A stretch of DNA of 64,000 bases, taken from Bacillus sp. USDA818B3_A. GTDB lineage: Bacteria > Bacillota > Bacilli > Bacillales > Cytobacillaceae. The notes beneath the pieces are model-generated. The model did not search any database. It saw only the letters and a list, made by a program, of their open reading frames with translations, and was not told the DNA's origin. Below, in pieces: positions 18,131-27,721 of the stretch. The position numbers and the translations under genes were made by a program. The stretch is from assembly GCF_009928415.1 (NCBI RefSeq), contig NZ_JAABNN010000006.1, positions 15,551-79,550 of the forward strand, given 5' to 3'. Each line of letters opens with the position of its first letter. Within the stretch, counting starts at the first letter, position 1.

Positions 18131-18646
18131 ATGATATATATTTATAATGATTACGGTGGGACACATACAACCTCTCTGGCCGCCGCCTATCATCTGAAAC
18201 AATTGCCGCAGTCGGAAAGGAAACTAACGACGGAAGAAATATTAAATGTAAAATATTTTAATAAACTAACGAAAGAACAATTTGGAAAACTCATTTATCA
18301 TGGGGAAGATGAGGAAGGGAATGCCGTTTATACAATTGGCTGCAAAAGAAACAAACTCGTTATCCCATCTTTGAAGGAATTGACTTTACTTCTGCAGGAA
18401 AGATTTCACTTTAAAGAAAAAATTATTTTCTCCCATACATCACCTACTGTACCATTGCCTATGTCGCTTGGAGGTTTTTTTTCAAGAGGGCTAAAGCTGG
18501 ACTTTATTGGTGTACCGTTGTTAGTAATTGGTGCCAAACTATGCTGTGATAATATTTACCGGCTGGTTGAAAACACTAAACAAGTGGGCCATACATCTTT
18601 TAATGAAAATATCATTATTTTACAAAATGAAATGTATAAGTCATAA
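18131..18646 (+). CDS. DUF3189-like protein
   Basis: A 171-residue cytoplasmic protein starting MIYIYNDYGGTHTTSLAAA, which fits my memory of the DUF3189 family found in spore formers. The start resembles a P-loop-like first strand but lacks a clear GKT. IFSHTSPTVPLPMSLGGFFSRG in the middle and a Cys pair (LCC) near 140 are visible. No function is known to me. ATG with AAAGGATG upstream; it is followed by a terminator shared with the next, convergent gene. Confidence 0.7.
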   Translation: MIYIYNDYGGTHTTSLAAAYHLKQLPQSERKLTTEEILNVKYFNKLTKEQFGKLIYHGEDEEGNAVYTIGCKRNKLVIPSLKELTLLLQERFHFKEKIIFSHTSPTVPLPMSLGGFFSRGLKLDFIGVPLLVIGAKLCCDNIYRLVENTKQVGHTSFNENIIILQNEMYKS

Positions 18647-18652
18647 CAAATA

Positions 18653-18677
18653 AGACCGCTAATCCTAGCGGTCTATT
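18653..18677. terminator. Shared bidirectional terminator
   Basis: A perfect 9-bp stem (AGACCGCTA with TAGCGGTCT) and 4-nt loop between convergent genes; T-rich on the plus side and overlapping the end of the minus-strand gene. Confidence 0.82.
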
Positions 18678-19014
18678 TGCTGATTCCTTTATTTTTGCTA
18701 TAGTCCCAATATTTAAGTGTATTCGTTTGTCCTGTCGGTTCGCTTTCTAAGATATGACCGTCCTTGTCTTTAGAAACTTCATATTCCTCATATGTTTCGA
18801 TGATATAACCGTTCTTCTCTACACGTTCCACGAGTCTCTCTTCCGTTTCCGTGACATCCGTTGACGATGCTTCCGCTGCAGGAATTGCTGCAGCTGGCTG
18901 GTCATTCGAATAAGCATAGTCTTTGTTTAAGAATGAGTAAGGTGAATCAAGATAAGCCGAAAAGCCTAAGAGAATCAGAACGAAAAAAACACTGATAAAG
19001 GTTTTTCTTTTCAT
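18673..19014 (-). CDS. Small exported or membrane-anchored protein
   Basis: A 113-residue protein of unknown function. The frame opens upstream to 19068, but GAGGAG seven bases before the ATG at 19014 marks the likely start (MKRKTFISVFFVLILLG), which gives a clear signal peptide or anchor. The mature part is acidic and Glu/Lys-rich, with a YIIETYEEYEVSKDKDG segment. It lies 73 bp from the stop of the upstream MFS gene on the same strand and may be cotranscribed with it. Confidence 0.6.
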   Translation of the reverse strand: MKRKTFISVFFVLILLGFSAYLDSPYSFLNKDYAYSNDQPAAAIPAAEASSTDVTETEERLVERVEKNGYIIETYEEYEVSKDKDGHILESEPTGQTNTLKYWDYSKNKGISK

Positions 19015-19087
19015 GTCTTTGCTCCTCATTTCTACCAGAATCCCTAAACCCATTTTATGCATGTCCACGTAACATATGCCTGCTTAT

Positions 19088-20254
19088 TTAACGATCAGTT
19101 AACTTTATAGCATTTACCTGAGGACGGAAGATAAGAAAAAGAACAAGGGCAATAATGGTGATCACAACACCTGAAAGATATGGAAGACCAATCATGATGG
19201 AATATAACCAACCTCCAAGTATCGGGCCAATAATCCTGCCTAATGAATCGAACGACGATAATAGGCCTGTGGTTCCACCATGACCTGAGGAAGATGTCTT
19301 CGTTAATAGAGAAGATACACTTGGCCGGATTACACCATTTCCTAATCCAAAAACCGTTAAAAAAATAGCGGCTGTAGTAAAATTATGTACAAGTAAGATT
19401 AGCCCAAATCCGATTGCGGAGACAATCATACCGCCAAGAATCACCGGACTCTCGCCGTATTTCTTTGTCAATCTTCCAACCAAACCACCTTGAACAAGTG
19501 CACTGCCAAACCCCATAATCATAAAAATATAACCTAACTGAATAGATTCAAGCCCGGCTCTTTGGGCAGCAAAATAAGCAAACGTAGCTTCAAGGCCGGA
19601 AAGTGAGAGTGAAATCAAGAACTGTACGAAAAAGAGGATGGAAGTTGTCCCATTAAACGCTCTCCAGAAAGGTGTTCTTTTTTGTACAGATTCACTTCCT
19701 TTTTGCTTAGACTCCTTTAATAGTATTAATACAAGGAATAAGGTGATAAAGGAAGACCCACTTGCGAGATAAAAAGGCATGTTTAAGCTGATTTTTGAGA
19801 AAATACCACCGATGGCTGGACCGAAAACAAAGCCGAGTCCTGTTGCTGCCCCTACAATCCCCATTCCTTTTCCACGGTTTTCCTCTGTTGTGATATCGGC
19901 GACATAGGCCATCGCTGTTGGCATATTTGCAGCAGATAGCATTCCCCCAAGGATTCTTGCCGCAAAAAGCATCCACAACTGAGTGGAAATGGCTTGGATG
20001 AAAAAGGAAAGCCCAAGGCCGGCAATTCCAATCATCATCACAGGCTTTCTCCCGATTCGATCGGAAACCTGACCCCATATCGGAGCAAAGATCAGCTGCA
20101 TCAGGGAGTAAACGGACATTAACAATCCGAGTTCAGTCGGACTAGCGCCAATTTCCTCTGCATAAAAAGGTAAAACCGGTATGATTATGCCAAATCCCAC
20201 CATTACTAAAAACATAACAAGAAACAATATAGGTAAAGCCCTTTTAGTTTCCAA
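19088..20254 (-). CDS. MFS drug-efflux-type transporter
   Basis: A 388-residue major facilitator with 12 expected transmembrane helices. The loop 2-3 motif A is seen as GQVSDRIGRKP, and helix 5 carries the antiporter motif C as GLGFVFGPAIGG; the N-terminus has FGIIIPVLPFYAEEIGASPTELGLL. These mark the DHA1 (12-TMS) multidrug/tetracycline efflux group. The substrate is unknown. Ribosome site GGGGGTGAG precedes the ATG. The 280-bp upstream region carries a perfect palindrome that could be the binding site of an unlinked regulator. Confidence 0.9.
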   Translation of the reverse strand: METKRALPILFLVMFLVMVGFGIIIPVLPFYAEEIGASPTELGLLMSVYSLMQLIFAPIWGQVSDRIGRKPVMMIGIAGLGLSFFIQAISTQLWMLFAARILGGMLSAANMPTAMAYVADITTEENRGKGMGIVGAATGLGFVFGPAIGGIFSKISLNMPFYLASGSSFITLFLVLILLKESKQKGSESVQKRTPFWRAFNGTTSILFFVQFLISLSLSGLEATFAYFAAQRAGLESIQLGYIFMIMGFGSALVQGGLVGRLTKKYGESPVILGGMIVSAIGFGLILLVHNFTTAAIFLTVFGLGNGVIRPSVSSLLTKTSSSGHGGTTGLLSSFDSLGRIIGPILGGWLYSIMIGLPYLSGVVITIIALVLFLIFRPQVNAIKLTDR

Positions 20255-20418
20255 GGAGACTCACCCCCTTTGATAAAATGTATTCTCTTTTTAGAATAAC
20301 GGAAAGGTACATTCTAAAACAAGCATTACCTCCGATTATTTCCTTGCTGAATAACGTAACTTGTTGAAAAATTTAAAAAATATTGAACGAAATATTAATT
20401 AAAAGCCAACCTAGCATG

Positions 20419-20448
20419 AGCTAATAAATTGCTAGCAGTTTATTAGCT
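20419..20448. promoter_or_regulatory. Large palindrome upstream of the MFS gene
   Basis: AGCTAATAAA and TTTATTAGCT form a perfect 10-bp inverted repeat around the 10-nt centre TTGCTAGCAG, itself nearly palindromic. An overlapping alternative pairing exists (CTAGCA at 20411 with TGCTAG at 20430). It is not followed by a T-run. A repressor operator for the efflux gene, 165 bp downstream on the minus strand, is possible. Confidence 0.45.
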
Positions 20449-20471
20449 GAGAGAAAGCGTATGATAGAAAA

Positions 20472-20506
20472 CAAAAAAAACACATCTTATCGTGAAGATG
20501 TGTTTT
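20472..20506 (-). terminator. Terminator of the phn operon
   Basis: AAAACACATCTT pairs with AAGATGTGTTTT over a 6-nt loop, with eight T residues on the minus strand, 28 bp after the phnE stop. Confidence 0.9.
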
Positions 20507-20533
20507 TCGTCCTTGTTCGTGCAATTTCCGCTT

Positions 20534-22168
20534 TTATTTTACTGCCTTTCTGGTACTTTCAGAAGCGAAATCCGCTATAACAACTAGAATCATATAACAT
20601 AAAAGCAGTAAGGTAATTTGTGTATAATTGAAATAACTCATAGCAAGCTTAAAGTCCATTCCCAAACCGCCTGCACCGACAAACCCAACAACAATCGTTG
20701 TCCTCATTATGACTTCCCATCTATATAAAATATAGGTAAGAAATCTAGGCATGACCATCGGCAGGATGCCATAATAGAATGATTCCATTTTAGAGGCACC
20801 AGCTGTTGCCAAATTCCTAATCGGGCGGGAATCCATATCTTCAATTACTTCAGCCCAAAGTTTACCTAATATCCCGAAATTGTGAAGGGCAAGCGCGATT
20901 GCTCCTGGCAATAACCCAGGCTTAAAAATAAAAATAATCATCATTGCCCAAACAAGTTCAGGAACCGCTCTAGAAAAAATGTAAGCAAGTCGTACAATCC
21001 AAAATAACAGCCGATTATACCACTTATTAGACCCAGTTAATTTTCCATTAGCGATGTTTCTTGCTGCTGGAACCACCGTCAAGAAGGCGGCAATTGTCGA
21101 AAAGCCAATCGCCATAATACTCATTTCCAGTGTTTCCAACGTAAGTTTCAAAGCACCAGACCAGCTTTCCTTATCAAGGAACGCAGGATGGTCAATACCT
21201 ATCCCAAGGAGTCCTCCGAAAAATCTTTTAGCTGCTGCGAGATTTCGATCAGAAACGAGCTCAAACAAATCTGCATTTTCACTGAGATTTATATACAGCC
21301 ATGAACCAGCAATAAGGATTAACGTAAAAAAGACTGATCTCCAGCCAGCGCTAAACCTAAGCTGCTTCTTTCGCTCGGTTAATGCCTGGCGGACCAAATT
21401 GCTCCATAAATCCACAATGATGACAAGCCCAATGAGGAAGAATACATACGTCCAAACCCGGTCATATTTTAAATCCTGCAGGGATAATTGAATTTGGTAA
21501 CCCAGACCCCCTAAACCAATAAAGCTCATGATGGCTGACGAACGAATCGCACATTCAAAACGATACATAGTGTAACTGATCAAATCCGCCCAAACTAAGG
21601 GGAGGTATCCATAAATAAGGGTTTGCAGTTTTGATGCCCCTGAAGTCTTTAATGCCTTAATCGGTTCCTTCGAAACGTCATTGAGCATATCAGCAAAGAT
21701 CCGCCCTAGGATGCCGCCATAGGGAATCGCAAGGGCAAGGATGGCTGCATACGGGGAGAGCCCAACAGCTGCCACAAACAGCCAGGCCCAAATGAGTTCA
21801 TGGATGGAACGAGTAAATCCTAAAATCCCTCTAAAAAGCACCTTTGAAACCCATTTTGACGTTCTTGATGAAGCCAATACCCCTGAAGCAAGAATACCAG
21901 CCACAAAAGCATAAAGGATGGCAAGCGACATCCCGGCAACGGCATACGCTAATGTAATCCACGCTGACTCAAATCCAAGCATTAAAACGTCTGGAGAAAG
22001 GTCAGGCTGAAAAAGACCTTCAAATATTTGTGCTAAGGTAGGAATACCACCGGAGTGAAATAAATCGGGACCCCATTTGACGGAGAAAAGACTCCAGACA
22101 AATATAGCAATTAATAGAAGCGAGAGGAGAAAGCGGTTATACAATTTGAAGAAGGGTGCTAGTTTCAT
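20534..22168 (-). CDS. phnE: Phosphonate-type ABC permease, two PhnE domains fused
   Basis: At 544 residues this is twice the usual PhnE length. Residues about 60-270 and 320-540 each hold a binding-protein-dependent permease domain, each with a GASK-type EAA loop (SGASKLQTLIYGYLP and AGASKMESFYYGILP) and a SAIMSFIGLGGLG or TTIVVGFVGAGGLG C-terminal segment. The fusion would make a single-chain permease for a phosphonate, phosphite or similar oxyanion. It overlaps phnC by 4 bp, ends the phnD-phnC-phnE operon, and has its own terminator. No C-P lyase or phosphonatase gene is nearby. Confidence 0.9.
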   Translation of the reverse strand: MKLAPFFKLYNRFLLSLLLIAIFVWSLFSVKWGPDLFHSGGIPTLAQIFEGLFQPDLSPDVLMLGFESAWITLAYAVAGMSLAILYAFVAGILASGVLASSRTSKWVSKVLFRGILGFTRSIHELIWAWLFVAAVGLSPYAAILALAIPYGGILGRIFADMLNDVSKEPIKALKTSGASKLQTLIYGYLPLVWADLISYTMYRFECAIRSSAIMSFIGLGGLGYQIQLSLQDLKYDRVWTYVFFLIGLVIIVDLWSNLVRQALTERKKQLRFSAGWRSVFFTLILIAGSWLYINLSENADLFELVSDRNLAAAKRFFGGLLGIGIDHPAFLDKESWSGALKLTLETLEMSIMAIGFSTIAAFLTVVPAARNIANGKLTGSNKWYNRLLFWIVRLAYIFSRAVPELVWAMMIIFIFKPGLLPGAIALALHNFGILGKLWAEVIEDMDSRPIRNLATAGASKMESFYYGILPMVMPRFLTYILYRWEVIMRTTIVVGFVGAGGLGMDFKLAMSYFNYTQITLLLLCYMILVVIADFASESTRKAVK

Positions 22169-22923
22169 ATCGCAGCACCGCTTTGTATTTGATATAGCTC
22201 TGCTAAAAGGTCATCTGTTACCTGTTCCGTCGGCAAGTCAAAAAATATCTCCCCATTTTTCATCGAAATAATCCTTGTGAAATATTTCCTGGCATACTCA
22301 ACCGAGTGGAGGCTGGTGATTAAGGTTTGATTTTCCTCAGAAACAATCTTTGTCAGCATGGATAAAATGTCATCCGCTCTGGCTGGGTCTAGAGAAGCAA
22401 CTGGTTCATCGGCTAATATGATTTCCGGTTTTTGCACCATTAATCTTGCCATCGCCACACGCTGCTGTTCGCCCCCTGATAAGGTGGACGTTATTTCATA
22501 TGCCTTATCTTGAAGCCCAACACGTTCTAGCGATTTCATTGCTAATCCTTTCTCTTGTGGTACCAATAGGGAAAAGAGGGATTTAATCGTTCCCCATTCA
22601 GAGAGTTTGCCAGCCAAAACATTGTGAATAACAGCAAGCGGGCCGATTAAATCAAATTGCTGGCGGATTACGCCCATTTTTTTTGCAAAGACTTTCCCTT
22701 TTTTATAAGCAGAAAGGGGCTGGCCATCGATTAGAAGGTCTCCTCCTGAAATAGGCACCAGTCCAATAATGGAATTAAGCAGAGTGGTTTTACCCGCTCC
22801 GCTTGGTCCAATTAATGCTACTAACTCTCCCTGTTTGATTGTAAAAGAAAGGGAAGATAAAGCTATCTTCCGCTCAAAGTGTTTTGTTAAATTTTTCGCT
22901 TCAATCATTTGTTTTGAAGACAT
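22165..22923 (-). CDS. phnC: Phosphonate-type ABC transporter ATPase
   Basis: A 252-residue ABC ATPase: Walker A GPSGAGKTT (about residues 38-46), Q-loop RQQFDL, signature LSGGEQQR, Walker B ILADEPVASLDP and an H-loop in SLHSVEYA. This matches PhnC, which powers import of phosphonates, phosphite or phosphate-like esters. It starts 14 bp after phnD and its end overlaps the phnE start by 4 bp, typical of translational coupling. Confidence 0.92.
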   Translation of the reverse strand: MSSKQMIEAKNLTKHFERKIALSSLSFTIKQGELVALIGPSGAGKTTLLNSIIGLVPISGGDLLIDGQPLSAYKKGKVFAKKMGVIRQQFDLIGPLAVIHNVLAGKLSEWGTIKSLFSLLVPQEKGLAMKSLERVGLQDKAYEITSTLSGGEQQRVAMARLMVQKPEIILADEPVASLDPARADDILSMLTKIVSEENQTLITSLHSVEYARKYFTRIISMKNGEIFFDLPTEQVTDDLLAELYQIQSGAAI

Positions 22924-22937
22924 GTATCTGACACCTA

Positions 22938-23843
22938 CTACTTAATGATGTTTAGTTCTTTTGCTACCTTTTGAATCTTACCATAATTAGCATTTTTTGT
23001 TTCGATAAATTTATCTGTTTGGAAGAAGTCAGTAATTTCTTTTTGATCAGTTGTAATGGAAAGAATCGCATCTTCTACTTTTTTCTTCGCACCGTTTCCA
23101 AATACATCATCTACATTGCTATTGATTGTCCAGTTGTAGTCAAAGTAAGATGGAGTGGTATAAAAAACTTTTACTTTAGTAGTATCCACTTTCTTTTCGG
23201 CTACTGCTGCTTCCCAGACGGCTTCGTTTAATGCACCTGCTTTGAATGCACCTGATTCCACTAATTTATAAGTAGTATCGTGTGAACCAGAGAAGTTAGG
23301 CTTACCGTCAAAATCTGTATTCGGGTCTATGCCAGCTTCTGATAAGAAATAACGCGGCATTAAATGCCCAGAAGTCGAACTTTCACTTCCAAAGGTAAAT
23401 GATTTACCTTTTAGATCCTCAAGCTTTGTAATTCCTGAGTCAGGTTGAGTGATGAATACTGAATGGAATTCTGCATCTCTAGGTCTTTGTGCAAAGCTTT
23501 CCGCATCAGGAACGAGGCTGATTGCTTGAACACTTGTTAACCCGCCGAACCATGCCATATGAATTTCACCACGTTGAAAAGCTGTCACAAGGGCAGCATA
23601 GTCAACAGACGGTACAAATTCTACCTTCATTCCAGTTTTTTCACTTAGATATTGTGCAACAGCTGTCATCCCTTTATCAAGTTCAGTTGCATTCTGGTCA
23701 GGAATCGCACCAATTTTGAACACTTCTTTTGTATCCGTTGTTTCTTTTTTAGATTCGCTTGCCTTATCATCCTTTTGACTGCCGCATGCAGCTAGTGAAA
23801 GAACGAGGATAGCTAATAAAACCAGAGAAAGCCATTTTTTCAT
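22938..23843 (-). CDS. phnD: Phosphonate-type ABC substrate-binding lipoprotein
   Basis: A lipoprotein signal peptide ends at the lipobox LAAC (Cys about residue 20 from the chosen start), and the mature part is a PhnD-type periplasmic-binding fold: FKIGAIPDQNATELDKGM, AWFGGLTSVQA, GKSFTFGSESSTSGHLMP. The Ser/Thr-rich SESSTSG loop corresponds to the oxyanion-binding region. The frame opens at a GTG at 23855, but that GTG is part of the GAGGTG ribosome site; the ATG at 23843 is the likely start. The ligand (phosphonate, phosphite or methylphosphonate) cannot be fixed by eye. Confidence 0.9.
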   Translation of the reverse strand: MKKWLSLVLLAILVLSLAACGSQKDDKASESKKETTDTKEVFKIGAIPDQNATELDKGMTAVAQYLSEKTGMKVEFVPSVDYAALVTAFQRGEIHMAWFGGLTSVQAISLVPDAESFAQRPRDAEFHSVFITQPDSGITKLEDLKGKSFTFGSESSTSGHLMPRYFLSEAGIDPNTDFDGKPNFSGSHDTTYKLVESGAFKAGALNEAVWEAAVAEKKVDTTKVKVFYTTPSYFDYNWTINSNVDDVFGNGAKKKVEDAILSITTDQKEITDFFQTDKFIETKNANYGKIQKVAKELNIIK

Positions 23844-24086
23844 AAATTTCCGCACCTCTAATAGTATGTCTAATTTCTTATTGCCTTCTACATTATAAAG
23901 AAAGAAGCTAGACCAATAAATTCATAAAATCTATTTAATCTATAAAATACTATCGGTTTTTTATATAGGAAGAAGAAGGAAATCAATGGCTAAACTAAGC
24001 TAAGCGTAATACTCATTTTCGACTAACTAATGTAAATGGTTAAACAAGTATGACAACTTGTACATAGAATATATAAGGAGGGAGGC

Positions 24087-24347
24087 ATGTTTAAAATGGC
24101 GGCATACCATAAGGACGGAATCACAATTGGAACGATTTCAGGAGGAATTGTGAACTTTGGCGGCGCAGTTACAATTGCGCCTATATCTATTACAAACACA
24201 ACATCAGGTTCAAGTAATGGGGATTCGGGGACAACAAGTACATCAAGGAAAAGGACTGATACGAACTCTACAGTCAGTGATGGGGATCTATTTTCCGAAA
24301 CCAGCTTATCAGGTTTATTAGAGATGATCAGACGGAGTTTCAGTTAA
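24087..24347 (+). CDS. GerPA/GerPF-like spore germination protein
   Basis: An 86-residue protein with the GerPA/GerPF style N-terminus: an alternating hydrophobic GTISGGIVNFGGAVTIAP stretch, then a Ser/Gly/Thr-rich SGSSNGDSGT segment. GerP proteins influence permeability of the spore coat to germinants. The gene is single rather than in the gerPABCDEF operon, and the C-terminal half (with RKRTDTNS and a LLEMIRRSF tail) differs from the canonical forms. Strong ribosome site GGAGGGAGG. A hairpin (GATCAGACG with CGTCTGATC) overlaps the 3-prime end but its T-run is poor. Confidence 0.72.
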   Translation: MFKMAAYHKDGITIGTISGGIVNFGGAVTIAPISITNTTSGSSNGDSGTTSTSRKRTDTNSTVSDGDLFSETSLSGLLEMIRRSFS

Positions 24348-24496
24348 CTTCGTCTGATCTTGTTCATTTAAATGGTTCCCCCTTCTATTTTATTTTTCAA
24401 AAATTAATTTTTTTAGTTTACTATATTTATTGAAAACGTTTTCTTTTTCATATAAAATGGATAATAAGTGAATAAAATGGTTAGAAGGAGTTAAAA

Positions 24497-24703
24497 ATGA
24501 CTTTTTATGAAAAATTACCAAACGATCTGTTAATCGCTTTTTACAATGAAGTTAATAAAAATATACATAATGGTGTATCAACTAAAAAGATGTATTATGA
24601 ACTAGGGATCATTTATTCCATTATGTCTCAAAGAGGCATTATGAATCAGTCATGTAAAGAAGAAGCTAATGACGTACAAACAATGGAAAATTACAGTGCT
24701 TAA
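24497..24703 (+). CDS. Small protein of unknown function
   Basis: 68 residues, good ribosome site AGAAGGAG seven bases before ATG. The sequence is soluble and helical (LPNDLLIAFYNEV, then a STKKMYYELGIIYSIMSQRG segment). The start loosely recalls the sporulation kinase inhibitor Sda (LSDELLIESY) but the rest does not match it, so no function is assigned. Confidence 0.55.
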   Translation: MTFYEKLPNDLLIAFYNEVNKNIHNGVSTKKMYYELGIIYSIMSQRGIMNQSCKEEANDVQTMENYSA

Positions 24704-24784
24704 GATTAGCTGTTAAATAGCCGCTTTCTTTTTGCTGCATTTATCTTCAGACGTGAAAAGTGGGAAGACTACACAGTGAAAATA

Positions 24785-24819
24785 AAAAAGACCTTTGATT
24801 CATTGATAAAATCAAAGGT
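24785..24819 (-). terminator. Second minus-strand terminator-like hairpin
   Basis: ACCTTTGAT pairs with ATCAAAGGT over an 11-nt loop and is followed on the minus strand by CTTTTTT. No minus-strand gene was found between this and the terminator at 25086. Confidence 0.6.
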
Positions 24820-25085
24820 AAAGTTTAGGTTTAGTGGTCTAGGCTAAACCTAAATGGGAGGTCTAAACTCAGAAGAATTTAAACAAGAAAAACGGTTAAT
24901 GCAAAATGTTAGTTAAGCATTAACAACTTATTTATTATTAAACGATAGAAAGCTTAACTTTTACTTAAGATTTCTTGATGAAAAAAAATTTATACTATTT
25001 AACAAGGTATGGTGCGGGCACCATACCTCATTTTACTTCTATGCAGTACTCTTATTTTAGACATTAGCGACTCCATTTTTATGGA

Positions 25086-25115
25086 AATAAAAAAACTACT
25101 CACATGTTGAGTAGT
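25086..25115 (-). terminator. Minus-strand terminator downstream of pbuX
   Basis: ACTACTCA with TGAGTAGT, 5-nt loop, seven T residues on the minus strand. It is 270 bp past the pbuX stop, so either the operon has a long 3-prime tail or a short minus-strand RNA ends here. Confidence 0.75.
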
Positions 25116-25383
25116 GGTGAAAAGTACATAAAAAAATGTTGATTCATACTGGCCTGGCTTTTTGACTAATCCCAATACATTTTATGCTTTAAAAAGCTGG
25201 ATGATATGGGTAATTGGGTGGGAATTGAGAGCAAGGCTAAAATTTATCATGATGTAGTAGCCATAACAGTGAGGTTTGTTGTTAAGCCTTGCTCTAATAA
25301 TAAGATTACCAATATTAGCAGATGTTATATGGGTATAATTTCCTGTTTTTGCAAAAAACTTTTCTTAAGCACCAGAGGCAGCT

Positions 25384-26693
25384 CTAAGCAACACTTTGAT
25401 TGCTATTGGTAACTTTTTGGCTTTGCGGGTTCGTTTTTGCGACATTAAAAATGATATTTAAAATGATCGCTGTTAAACTTCCGGCAACGATGCCACTGTT
25501 GGTTAAAATTTTCACGCTTTCTGGTAAGGCATCAAATAAAGTAGGAACGGTTGTAACTCCTAGACCGACAGCCACCGAGCAGGCAATAATCAACAGATTC
25601 TCCTGAGAAGAAAAATCGACTTTGCTTAGCATTTTAATTCCTGAAGCAATGACCATGCCAAACATCGCAACCATTGCGCCCCCAAGGACAGAAGTAGGGA
25701 TGACGGTCGTTAATGCCGCAACTTTAGGAACAAATCCAAGGAAAATCAAGATTCCAGCCATCGTATAAATGACATTCTTTGACTTCACTCCAGAAAATTG
25801 AACGAGCCCAACGTTTTGTGAATAGGTCGTGTAAGGGAAGGAGTTGAAAAGGGCACCTACAAGACTAGCAAGGCCTTCGGCACGGTATCCCTTGACTAAA
25901 TCCTGTTCAGTCAGCTTTCTTCCCGTAATATCACTTAATGCAAAATATACACCAGATGATTCGATCAGACTCACAATTGCTACAAGCGTCATTGTAATAA
26001 TCGGAGCAAGTTCAAATGTCGGTACCGCAAAGTGCAGAGGTGCAACCATGTGGAACCAAGATGCTTCACCGACAGCAGAAAAATTAACTTTTCCTAAAAG
26101 AGCTGCGGCAATCGTACCTGCAATTAATCCTAGTAAAATAGAAATCGAACGAACGAAACCTTTAAAAAAGCGATAAAGTACAATAATAAAAAGTAGTGTA
26201 CCAAAAGCAAGACTAAGATTTGTGACAGATCCAAAATCTGGGCTGCCTTGTCCGCCGGCAACATTATTCATGGCAACAGGGATTAAGGTAATTCCGATAA
26301 TGGTTACAACAGATCCAGTGACAACAGGCGGGAAGAAGCGAACAAGCTTTCCAAAAAAGGAAGCGATTAGGATAACAATAATTCCTGAAACGAGAATGGA
26401 ACCATAGATTGCACCCATACCATATTGGCCGCCGATCGCGATAATCGGACCAACAGCTGTAAATGTACAGCCTAGAACAATAGGAAGACCGATTCCAAAG
26501 TAACGGTTTTGCCATACTTGAAGAAGAGTAGCAATCCCGCTTGTCAATATATCAAGTGATACTAAATAGGCTAGTTGTTTACCAGATAAATGAAGGGCCC
26601 CGCCGATTATTAGAGGGACGATGACAGCCCCGGCGTACATTGCTAAAACATGTTGAATTCCTAAAGAAGCTGTTTTCCATGGACTTTGTTTCA

Positions 26694-26694
<1 letters not shown>
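25384..26694 (-). CDS. pbuX: Xanthine permease
   Basis: A 436-residue NCS2-family (nucleobase:cation symporter 2) transporter with about 14 hydrophobic segments. Seen are the N-terminal LGIQHVLAMYAGAVIVPLI, SSGVYFALSDITGRKL-like acidic motif (ESSGVYFA), and NSFPYTTYSQNVGLVQFSGV, the NCS2 signature. In Bacillus, PbuX imports xanthine with Xpt salvaging it to XMP. The ATG overlaps the xpt stop by one base (TAATG), and the operon is led by a purine riboswitch. The end lacks a close terminator. Confidence 0.94.
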
Positions 26695-27370
<676 letters not shown>

Positions 27371-27420
27371 TCTAATTTGGCAAATCTATTAGAAAAAGCT
27401 CATAGGCGTATCATTACCCA

Positions 27421-27487
27421 CTCATAGTCAGATTGTTAACGGCAATCTGGTAGAAACTTGCGGGCCATATCCCCGCGATTATATGAG
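27421..27487 (-). promoter_or_regulatory. Guanine-class purine riboswitch aptamer
   Basis: Read on the minus strand, the segment begins CTCATATAATCGC and ends GACTATGAG, with the conserved core GGATATGG and AAGTTTCTACC; P1, P2 and P3 arms are visible. The specificity base in GACTATG is C (plus-strand G at 27427), which pairs with guanine or hypoxanthine/xanthine rather than adenine. High guanine would therefore stop xpt-pbuX transcription at the downstream terminator. Confidence 0.95.
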
Positions 27488-27721
27488 CAAAAATTAATAT
27501 TTAATATATTCATATTATATCACGATAATAGAGGAAATCAATCCTTTTTCAGTAAAAAACGAACATTTTAAAAATTTAAAGGGTCAATATTCGTTTATTG
27601 AAACCATTTTCAATCATTTAAAGGTGAAATCAAAACAATGATTGAATAGTCATTCATTTTCGATTACTATAAAATTACAGATTTTTAGTAAGAATATTCC
27701 AAATCTAAGGAGGGATTTTTC

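Larger units (their letters stand above)
24704..25383. other. Gene-free hairpin-rich stretch, 680 bp
   Basis: No convincing coding frame on either strand. It holds a series of inverted repeats: 24791-24819 (9-bp stem, minus-strand T-run), 24824-24854 (11-bp stem TTTAGGTTTAG), 25005-25028 (11-bp palindrome around a 2-nt centre), 25095-25115 (8-bp stem with seven T on the minus strand), and a long-range pair AGAGCAAGGCT (25228-25238) with its complement (25285-25295). Two of these read as minus-strand terminators downstream of pbuX. A noncoding RNA or remnants of decayed genes are possible. Confidence 0.5.

Noticed and set aside
25206..25412. 68-residue plus-strand open frame before pbuX
   Set aside because: No ribosome site, unlikely composition, overlaps the pbuX 3-prime end and the inverted-repeat region.
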